This document shows, one piece after another, positions 27,601 through 35,800 of a DNA stretch of 64,000 bases (its first letter is position 1; each line of letters starts with the position of its first letter). A program made the position numbers and the translations under genes. A model generated the notes under the pieces. It saw nothing but the letters and a program-made list of their open reading frames with translations, was not told the DNA's origin and did no database searches. The DNA comes from Bacteroidales bacterium (GTDB lineage: Bacteria > Bacteroidota > Bacteroidia > Bacteroidales > UBA12077): contig JANQHE010000061.1 of NCBI GenBank assembly GCA_028282785.1, positions 62,001 through 126,000 on the forward strand, read 5' to 3'.

Positions 27601-28200
27601 TGGAGCGACCCAATGCAATATCTGTTAATAATTGATGATGTTAAATTAGAATTACTTAACAACGATGCTCCTGAATTTATATCAAACCCTGTCGAATCCG
27701 GAAAAGTTGGTGAATCATATTCTTATTCTGTTGAAGCTTCGGACGCAAATAATGATGTGCTTGAAATAACTGCTACAACGCTTCCGACATGGATTACACT
27801 TACAGATAATGGGGATGGCACAGCCCTATTATTTGGAACACCATCAACTGCTGATGATTATAAAGTAGAATTGAATGTTTCCGATAATATTGAATCTGCT
27901 ACACAAACATTTACAATTAATGTACAGTCAGGTGTAACAGGAATTGAAAACCTGGCTGAAAATTCTAAAATTCATATTAGCCCAAATCCGGCAAGTAGAT
28001 TTATCAATATTACTGTTAAAGAGTCGGTTAGCGTCCCATATCAATTAGAGATTATAAATATAATTGGAGAAAGAGTTTATCAAGGCTTTGTCGATAAAAA
28101 TGAATATTCTTTAGAGTTAAATGATTTTGATTCCGGGTTATACTTTGTTGTAATTTTTGATGGATTCGAAAAGTACGCTCATAAAATTCTCATAAGGTAA
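24610..28200 (+). CDS. T9SS-secreted multidomain protein with anchor-J/fibronectin modules
   Basis: A 1196-residue cell-surface or secreted protein. The order is: signal peptide (1-20, ending SISQ); an N-terminal jelly-roll-like domain (about 25-215); a fibronectin-type repeat (about 220-310); a choice-of-anchor J domain (about 315-480); a HYDIN/ASPM-like Ig domain (about 483-578); a second anchor J (about 580-745); a second fibronectin-type repeat (about 755-840); a third anchor J (about 845-1015); a cadherin-like Ig domain (about 1018-1110); and a type A T9SS sorting domain (about 1113-1196; ISPNPASRFINITV... ending in KILIR). No catalytic motif is seen, so adhesion or carbohydrate binding is the best guess. 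It begins a run of three such genes on one strand. Confidence 0.85.
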   Translation: MYKKFLLYLLMILSCHFSISQNYVEIGDGNETTYQPTHGGWAYSWMSTMYISEELGGSKTITQIAFYRGFEDLVQWGANWDVTDQLVYMKITSDTEFSPAPEGGFYYPVPTNPSNGYTEVFSGSYNYGAFGWHIITLDTPFEYDGTSSLIVHWESRSGTSTWNLKWTGTLGSGNPTRSIFGGSDVNFPTTNGQMYVDNARTNVRFYYDSGTTPATPSDPSPVINSIKNPLETELFFTLGANTTNYDLYFGTDKSSMAKVVDNEIAAEGSYSYTPSSLLNAKTVYYWQVVAKNASDSELSPVWSFETEGAITDFPWSESFEEKWLGISAWWSSIINTNYPDSTDWSWDNGWNFITEPNVQDDSTAIYCSAWTDGEFSVKTPRLILPENQRISFWWKNTYVQSKVAGKDSTFFEITTDGGDNWNTLDTLAPATVMTEWENPIIDLSSYSGNNVYLRWRFKISDGTYCAFVDNIDIYNVPTGATIELSETEITFKDVAINGHTKVPIVVRNTGTVDMDITSVSGVSPFSCDYTGTIAVGEQDTAYICFSPEAVGTYSETVTFNSNATGTNTIDVIGTGIALTGVFYETFDEKKEIPEGWSHIDSPLGYISGGGVQITSGIYDSNSEPYAAKILMSNDTVSPIVFLTPGVENFATHNLTFVAKKWDNMRSLDLQVGVMADPYDASSFVARQTISLTDEFVEYSVSFKPSNTAPYIAFKHGGNPTGNDDWTSLRIDDVAWEANSEEVPLPAILATPANTTEDVDIMNSPVLTWTAGSSNTDGYYVYLGTSASSFDIINGEAVAKNPTSYEIFQALDYNTRYYWKIVPFNNYGSCADNLVWSFKTMQNPVITELPWIEDFDNVTANSGKNDRPEGWSIENTHDDITWDILANNESFDPFANSAPNSMHVGFGMNPKDDYLYSPPISLKSGSLYQLTYWLHTDVDWTTGLVYTEKLRVYLGSDNKSSEMTKLLSDTLVDHTDYMEIKSEFTVEEDGEYYVGFYAWSDPMQYLLIIDDVKLELLNNDAPEFISNPVESGKVGESYSYSVEASDANNDVLEITATTLPTWITLTDNGDGTALLFGTPSTADDYKVELNVSDNIESATQTFTINVQSGVTGIENLAENSKIHISPNPASRFINITVKESVSVPYQLEIINIIGERVYQGFVDKNEYSLELNDFDSGLYFVVIFDGFEKYAHKILIR

Positions 28201-28217
28201 ATTAATTAGGGTTGTTA

Positions 28218-28254
28218 GGTATTCTCTTTCCTTTGGGAGGAGAATACCTTTTTT
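28218..28254 (+). terminator. Terminator between the first two T9SS cargo genes
   Basis: GGTATTCTC, a 13-nt loop and GAGAATACC are followed by TTTTTT. It sits just 14 nt before the next start codon, so it may act as an attenuator if transcription reads through, or show that the next gene has a separate start. Confidence 0.7.
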
Positions 28255-28268
28255 AAAAGGAAAGAAAA

Positions 28269-31200
28269 ATGAAATTATTATACAAAATATTAGTAGTTGA
28301 ATGCATAATTCTTTTGTTTGGATATAAAAATTATGCGCAATATTGTGAAAGCTCAGCGAGTAACGGAGATTTTGAGTTTATAAACCATGTAGTAGTTGGT
28401 ACTATTAATAATGCTAGTTCAAGTAGCTTATACGCCGATTATACAGAAGTTTTTTCAACAAATATGTATGTTGGTGAAACTTATCGTATAACAATTACAA
28501 ACGCAAGCCACGACCCGGTTGACCAAATTGCATGTTGGATAGACTGGAACCAAAATGAGGTTTTTGAATCCAATGAAGAAATTACTTTAGAATATAATGG
28601 TTTAAATAGCCTGGAATCCGATGCCAAGGGTGATATTACCCCACCAGCAGATGCTTCAATTGGGCAAACTAGAATGAGAGTTATGTTAATTGCGGATACA
28701 CCTCCTGAGCCTTGTGCGGAATTTGTATATGGCGAAGTTGAAGATTATACAATTAATATTCAGGCAATTGATGCTCCTCCGGTTGCAGAGTTTAGCGTTA
28801 ATAAAGATGAGATATTTACAGGAGGCTCGGTTGAGTTTACAGATATCTCAACCATGGTGCCAACTGCCTGGAATTGGGTATTCTCACCTTCAACAGTAAC
28901 TTTTATAGAAAGTACGAATGAAAATAGCATGAATCCGGTGGTTACCTTTAATGAAGCAGGTGATTACTCCATTACTCTGGAAGTTATAAATGCGATTGGT
29001 ACAGATGATACTACTTATACTGATTTTATTACCGTTAAGCCTTTTAGTATACCCAGGTATATGTCGGCCGAAACGGAGGCTAAGCATGTTGATTTATCTT
29101 GGAGTGCTCCAAATATAAACAGTAACCAAACTTATGTTCAAGTTGAGGATGCGGAGTATAGTACATCAGCAGGCCCAGAAAGGTTGGTGAGATTTACCGA
29201 GGATGATTTAAATTTTACATATCCGGTAATCGTTACAGATTTAGCAAGTTATTTTTATGAGAATTTATATTCTCCCTGGGATAATGATTATTTTAAATTC
29301 AAAATTTATGATTCGGATAGTACTACCGTTCTCTACGAATCTGAAGAGATAGTTGCATATCATGGCGCTGAAATAAAACATGCATTGCCAAACCCAATGG
29401 AATTTAATAAAGAGTTTTATGTATCAGTTGTTCCTTTAGGAAATAATGAAGGTTTACATACTCCATCCAATTATGCAATGCTTGTTGAAGCACATACTAC
29501 ACATACATTTATTGGAAGCCCGGGAAATTGGGAAGAATTTTCAAACGATGAATTGACTTTAGAAGTTGCAACATCAATTTATATTGCAGGAGATAAGTCA
29601 TCAAATAATAAAGTAGGTTATTTAGGCGATTATGAATTTAAATCAGTTGAAAGAAAATCTGATGACCAAATAGAGTATACACTTAAGGGGTATAAACTTT
29701 ATAGAAATGGAAATTTATTAAAAGAGATTAATGATCCTGAAACAACAGACTATCGTGATAATAACCTGGATAATGGTGAATATGAATATCATATGAAAGC
29801 GATATATTCTCCGCGAGGAGAATCACCTGAATCGGATACTGTTACCGTAACGGTTGATAATACAGATCCAGAAATTATGGTATTATATGATGGTAGTGAA
29901 CTGGAAAATAATACAATTTTTGAATTAGGTCATAACGTTGATGTTGAGGAATCAATTAAGATTGGAATCTACAATGAAGGTGCTTCTAACTTAATTATCG
30001 ATACAATTAAATTAGACCATGAGGAATTTACGTTGGAAGCTATGCCAAGTAAAACAATTTCTGGTGGTGATACGGTTTATTTCAATGTTTTATTTAAATA
30101 TACTAGCGAAGGACCAAAAACCGTCAATATAATAATAGAAAATAACGATACTAACGAAAACCCCACAACAATTACCTTAAATGCAGTTGGAGGATTAGAT
30201 CAATGGACATGGATGCTATACCTTTTGGAAGATGATCAGGGCTTAGATGGATTAAAAGATATTAATGAGTGGGAGGTAAATGGTTCAGTTCAGGGACTTG
30301 TTAATTACATTGTTTTTTATAATTCTAATACAGATGCTAATGATGGAATTTGGTATGTAAAAAAGGATGAGAATGGTTATAACAGGACATTAGTATCAGA
30401 CAAAGTTTCTTCTTATCCGGGTGTTGACCCTGATATGGGTGACCCTAATACTTTGGAAGAATTTATACTTTGGACTAAAGATAACTACCCGGCACAACAC
30501 TATGGCCTAACAATGTGGGACCATGGTAGTGGAATTTTTAAATCGAATGATGAATCAAAAGGAATATCAAAGGGCTTTGTTGATGATATGAAATTATGGG
30601 AAATGAGTGAAGCCTTAGAAACTTTTGTAAATACAACAAAACAAAAAATTGATGTAATCGGTTTCGATGTATGCTTACTGGGGCAATTTGAAACTGTTTA
30701 CCAATTTAAAGATTTAGCTAATTATGTTATAGCATCTGAATTAACAGAACCCGGGGATGGTTGGGATTATACAACAGGTTTTGAGCCAATGACCTCTAAT
30801 CCTTATATCACTCCAGAGGAGATAGCTATCAATATTACAAACACATTTGTAGAATCTTACCAACAGGGAGGTTCACAAGGAAGAGCAGCATCTACGCAAG
30901 CTGCAACTTCTGTTTCAACAATGAATGACGAGTTTGTTCCTGAATTTAATGAACTGTCGGACAGGCTTGCAGAGATTAGTTTTGATTATAAATCTGAGAT
31001 AGCCAAATGCATGAATGATGCCTGGACAACCGTTTCACTTTCTTCCGGATATGAAGATAATCCCAATCATAGAGATTTGGGTGGTTTTTTGCAAAACCTT
31101 TCAAAAAGTGAAAAATTACCTGCATATGTTACTGAGAAAGCTAACAAAGCATTTGAAATATATACTGATATGGTTGTTGCAGAAGGCCATACCGAAGATG

Positions 31201-32789
31201 CATATACAGATGGTGCTACTGGTTTGAAAATTTGGATGCCAGCAAATATAAGCAAACAGGGTATGTTAAAGATATATTATACCAACCCGGAAATGTATTT
31301 GAAGGTTGGTTTAACTCAATGGGATGAATTCCTAACTGAATTTGAGGAACCAACCAATTCTGAGGCAGCAGTTCCAGAGTTTTACGTAAACGATACAGTT
31401 GAAAAAAAGGTAACTGTTAATTTTATTAACAAATCATATCATGGTGCTACAGGCTACGAATGGGGAATAACACCATCTACTTTTGAATATATTAATGGAA
31501 CAGGTAAAGACTCCAAGAACCCCCAAGTAAAATTTAAGGAATTAGGAAAATATACTATTTCGTTAAAAGCCTCTAATTCATATGGTTCAAATATATTAAC
31601 AATTAATGATTGTGTTGAGGTTATCGATCCTCAATTTGATACTCCTGAGAATTTAATATATACTCAAGATACTAGTATAATTACGCTTAGTTGGTCAGCA
31701 GCAAGTGGTACAGCTTTGCTGGATCAAAGGTTTGAAGAACTTTCAGTATGGCCACCAGAAGGATGGGTTATTGCATCAAACGATAATTTGGATGGTTCAA
31801 ATTTAGACGGATTATCAGATAGTACTAACACCTGGGGCTTATGCGATGAAAATACATTTGGTGATGGAGGTGAGCAATATATTTATTCCGGAATATATTC
31901 TACAGCAATTGGTTATACAGCCGGCTCAACCGGTGATCCATTTAACTGGTTAGTTACTCCTGAAGTTACTTTAAGGTCAGATGACGAACTTTCATTTTGG
32001 ATGTGGTATGCTAGTGATGAAACTTATTACACTGACTTTGATGTAATGATTTTTTCAGAGGAGCAATGGACAAGCCTTTTACACCTTACCAATGGCAGTG
32101 GATTAAACCTTTACGAAGAACAAGTTTTAATTTCATTAAATGCATATGCTGGTAAAACTGTAAAATTCGCTTTTGTTTATCAGTACACAGATGGTTATCA
32201 AATGGCTATTGACGATATTTTAGTTAATACATCAGGTAGTAAATCTAACCGGTCACGAGAATTCTCTAACTCTATTCCAATTAAGCAAAATAAAACTAAA
32301 ACTACCAATGTAGTTAAGCAAAAAATTGGAGGGCATATAGCTTCTGCTTATAATATATATAGAAATGATGAACTTATACATACTATTAGTGACCTTTCTG
32401 TTCTAACCTATACAGATACAGTTTATGAAAATGGAACATATGAATATTATGTAACAAAAGAGTTTTCTAACCCGGATGGAGAATCTGACCCTTCAAATTC
32501 AGTTACTGTAACCGTAGACCACTTTACTGAAATTACGGGATTAGGCGATTTTTTAAGTGCGGAATTCAGATTATACCCAAATCCTGCAAGCAGTTACTGC
32601 ACTGTAGAATCGGATTACCAAGATCTACGGGAGATTAAAATAATTGATGTATCCGGAAGAATCAGAGCATCGGTAATCGTTAATGGTAAGACAGAAAAAA
32701 TTAATATAAGTGAATTAGAAACAGGTATATATACAGTTCAAATCGTTACTGAAAAACAGAAAATAAACAGGCGATTAATTATTAAATAA
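28269..32789 (+). CDS. T9SS-secreted clostripain-family (C11) cysteine peptidase
   Basis: A 1506-residue secreted protease. The order is: signal peptide (1-24, ending YAQ); GEVED domain (about 25-168); PKD domain (about 172-258); a fibronectin/anchor-like region (about 260-530); an Ig-like domain (about 535-635); a C11 clostripain-type peptidase domain (about 638-1025); PKD (about 1032-1120); an anchor-J/fibronectin region (about 1125-1415); and a type A T9SS sorting domain (about 1420-1506, LYPNPASSYCTVE... ending RRLIIK). The catalytic dyad is visible: His752 in MWDHGSG and Cys802 in GFDVCLLG. C11 and gingipain-like enzymes cut after Arg or Lys. The neighbouring secreted proteins may be co-exported partners. 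Confidence 0.9.
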   Translation: MKLLYKILVVECIILLFGYKNYAQYCESSASNGDFEFINHVVVGTINNASSSSLYADYTEVFSTNMYVGETYRITITNASHDPVDQIACWIDWNQNEVFESNEEITLEYNGLNSLESDAKGDITPPADASIGQTRMRVMLIADTPPEPCAEFVYGEVEDYTINIQAIDAPPVAEFSVNKDEIFTGGSVEFTDISTMVPTAWNWVFSPSTVTFIESTNENSMNPVVTFNEAGDYSITLEVINAIGTDDTTYTDFITVKPFSIPRYMSAETEAKHVDLSWSAPNINSNQTYVQVEDAEYSTSAGPERLVRFTEDDLNFTYPVIVTDLASYFYENLYSPWDNDYFKFKIYDSDSTTVLYESEEIVAYHGAEIKHALPNPMEFNKEFYVSVVPLGNNEGLHTPSNYAMLVEAHTTHTFIGSPGNWEEFSNDELTLEVATSIYIAGDKSSNNKVGYLGDYEFKSVERKSDDQIEYTLKGYKLYRNGNLLKEINDPETTDYRDNNLDNGEYEYHMKAIYSPRGESPESDTVTVTVDNTDPEIMVLYDGSELENNTIFELGHNVDVEESIKIGIYNEGASNLIIDTIKLDHEEFTLEAMPSKTISGGDTVYFNVLFKYTSEGPKTVNIIIENNDTNENPTTITLNAVGGLDQWTWMLYLLEDDQGLDGLKDINEWEVNGSVQGLVNYIVFYNSNTDANDGIWYVKKDENGYNRTLVSDKVSSYPGVDPDMGDPNTLEEFILWTKDNYPAQHYGLTMWDHGSGIFKSNDESKGISKGFVDDMKLWEMSEALETFVNTTKQKIDVIGFDVCLLGQFETVYQFKDLANYVIASELTEPGDGWDYTTGFEPMTSNPYITPEEIAINITNTFVESYQQGGSQGRAASTQAATSVSTMNDEFVPEFNELSDRLAEISFDYKSEIAKCMNDAWTTVSLSSGYEDNPNHRDLGGFLQNLSKSEKLPAYVTEKANKAFEIYTDMVVAEGHTEDAYTDGATGLKIWMPANISKQGMLKIYYTNPEMYLKVGLTQWDEFLTEFEEPTNSEAAVPEFYVNDTVEKKVTVNFINKSYHGATGYEWGITPSTFEYINGTGKDSKNPQVKFKELGKYTISLKASNSYGSNILTINDCVEVIDPQFDTPENLIYTQDTSIITLSWSAASGTALLDQRFEELSVWPPEGWVIASNDNLDGSNLDGLSDSTNTWGLCDENTFGDGGEQYIYSGIYSTAIGYTAGSTGDPFNWLVTPEVTLRSDDELSFWMWYASDETYYTDFDVMIFSEEQWTSLLHLTNGSGLNLYEEQVLISLNAYAGKTVKFAFVYQYTDGYQMAIDDILVNTSGSKSNRSREFSNSIPIKQNKTKTTNVVKQKIGGHIASAYNIYRNDELIHTISDLSVLTYTDTVYENGTYEYYVTKEFSNPDGESDPSNSVTVTVDHFTEITGLGDFLSAEFRLYPNPASSYCTVESDYQDLREIKIIDVSGRIRASVIVNGKTEKINISELETGIYTVQIVTEKQKINRRLIIK

Positions 32790-32832
32790 AGTAGATACCA
32801 AGGGTATCTCACCTTAAACTAAAACCTAAGTT

Positions 32833-35800
32833 ATGATGAAAAATACTCGATTTAACATTTTGAAAAATTGGCATTTGCTTTTATCAATGCTGATATCTAT
32901 ACTGTTTACATTCAGTGGAATGGCACAAACTGCACTTTTAGAAAATTTTGATGGAGGTTCTTTGCCTGTCGACTGGATTTCAAATTCTAAAGCAGATGGC
33001 TCAGGTTATACCCAATGGTCATACATGAGCACTCATACTAGATGTGCACCTGCTGATAACAGTGGTGCCGGTAAATATGCAATGCTTGATAGTTATTTTA
33101 CTCAAACATCTGAAAATCCTATAAATCTAATAACAAAATCAATTGACCTTAGTTCCGGAGGTTTCTTTTTAGAGTTTTATGCCTGGGTTGGCTCAGGAGC
33201 TACAACAGAACCTATAAAAGTAGATATTTCAACTGATGATGGTACAAATTGGTCATCCGATATATATACTGTAACCAACGGGATTACAGGATCTTGGGAA
33301 AAGCATTCAGTCGATTTAGCTTCTTATGCAACTTCAACTGTTAAAATAAAATTTAAAGGATACTCAAACTATGGATTTGGGACCACAAATTCTGGTTTAG
33401 ATGATGTTAAGGTATACAAATTAGTGAGTAATGATGCAGAAATAAGTACATTAATATCTCCTTCAAATTCTTTTCCTTCCGGAACAAAAGATGTAATAGT
33501 AACGCTAAGAAATGCAGGGATAAATAATTTAACATCCGTGAATATAGATTGGTCGGTTAATGGTGCTTCTCAAACTACATATAATTGGATGGGTGATTTA
33601 GCATCGGGAGCTACTGAAGATGTTACATTAGGAAGTTATGATTTTTCAGTGGGTGGAACATATACGATTATCGCTGAAACCTCATCTCCAAATAGTGTAT
33701 CTGATAATAATACTTCAAATGACCAGTTAACTACTGATGTTACTGCTATTGCACCACTTAGCTTGCCATATACCCAAAATTTTGATGGAGTAACAGCTCC
33801 TGCAATACCTTCCGATTGGTCTGCTATAGACAGTGATGCTTCAAGTTCAACATACGTAAAAACTGATAACTATGGAATGCCAAATTCTAGCCCAAATGAA
33901 CTGGTATTATACAATTATGGTACATTAGGAATGGATTTGCTTTTAGTTAGTCCCCTAATTGCCGATATATCTGCAGTAAATTTTATATTTTATGCAAGCG
34001 GGTCAGCCAGTAATATAAGTGTTGGTACAATGTCAGACCCTGCAGATGCTTCTACTTACTCTGAGTTTGAAAGTTTAACACCTACAAGTGAATATGTTGA
34101 ATACAAAATCGATTTTACAACGTATGCAGGGACAGATAATTACATAGCAATTAAGCATCCAACCGCAGGGTATTATAAAAAGATCTACATAGATGATGTT
34201 ACAATTCAGGAACCTAAAGCCAATGATGCAAGTTTATCAGCCTTAATTAACCCTAATGATAAGGTTACAGTTGGTGCAAGCGATATAATTGTGACGCTTG
34301 AAAATAATGGAACAAATAATCTAACTTCAGTTAATATTGATTGGGATATTGATGGAGGACCCACAACATCATATTCATGGACAGGTGATTTAGCAACAGG
34401 AACAACAGAAGATGTTACAATTGGCACTCATAATTTTGATGCGGAAGGAACTTTTACTTTGAATGTGTCATTATCATTGCCGAATGGTGTTGCTGATGAA
34501 AATACCTCTAATGATGCAATTAGTGAAAACATTCAGGTTTATCCTGCAGGAACTGTACTTGAAACAGAACCAAATAACACATGGGATGCGGCAGGAGTAA
34601 TTGGGCTGGCAAATAATAAAGGGCTTGGTAATATTGAAGCTAATGGTACTGATTACTGGAGTGTTGATGCACTTGATGGTGAAATTTTAACTGCAACCAT
34701 TACATGTTCAGCTTCTGTATTTCTATATTTATATCAAGAAGGAACATATATCAATATTCTTACTTCCGGAGAAGGATTTAAAATACCTGCCGATGGCACA
34801 TATCATGTTGCTGTAATATCATATAATTCTTCTGCTTATGATTATGACTTAGATATTTCATTAGAGTCAGATACGGAAGCACCAAACTTTATAAGTACCC
34901 CAACTCATGAGGCAACTAATATTAGTAAAGGTACGAATATTGAGATTGTATTTAACGAATTGGTATATTACAATGATGGTTCTGATTTAGATGCGGCTAA
35001 TTTATTAAATTGTTTCGGTATTAAAGAAGGAAGTGAGTCTGGTATTGATGTAGAATTTTCAGCAGAGTACAATGAAAGCTTGCTCCAGGTTACATTAACT
35101 CCTTCCGCTGATTTAAACTACGAAACAGATTATTATATTATTCTTGCTGCTAATATGATACAAGATGAGGTTGGTAATTTAGCAAGCGATTCTACATATT
35201 ATTTTACAACAAAGGCTGCACCGGTTGTGGTTACAATGCCATTGAGAACCGGATTTGAAGAAGAGGATTTTCCTCCTGTTAATTGGGAACTCACTAGTGA
35301 TAGTTCTGGTTGGACAAGGGAAGAGAGTAGCGTAGATGTTACTTTTCCTGAAGGTAGTTATGGTGCAAAATTTTATAGCTATTCAGGTACTTCTACATTA
35401 CGTACTCCGGTTATCGATATGAGTGATGCTACGGCTCCGCGTATCAAGTTTTCATGGCAAAATACCCCCGGATACTTTGGTGGATTAAATTGCGTTGTTA
35501 ATGTTTCTACTGATGGGGGAGATTCATTTACAGAAGTGTATAATGTTGAAGCAACCGATGAAAATTGGATTGACGTAAAAATTGATTTAACAGAATTTTC
35601 TGATGAAACTATCATTGAATTTGATTTAGGCAATGATTTTAGTTCTGTATACCTCGATGATATTTCTATCTCAGAGAAACCTACAACACCAATTTTTAGT
35701 ATTTCTCATGATAGTTATGATTTTGGAACTGTCGATTTGTTAGATGAGAATAATACAGTCACCTTTACAATTGAAAATGAAGGAGGAGGAACTATGAACC

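Noticed and set aside
32791-32805. GATACC/GGTATC hairpin between the second and third T9SS genes
   Set aside because: No T-run follows, so it is not called a terminator; it may be chance.
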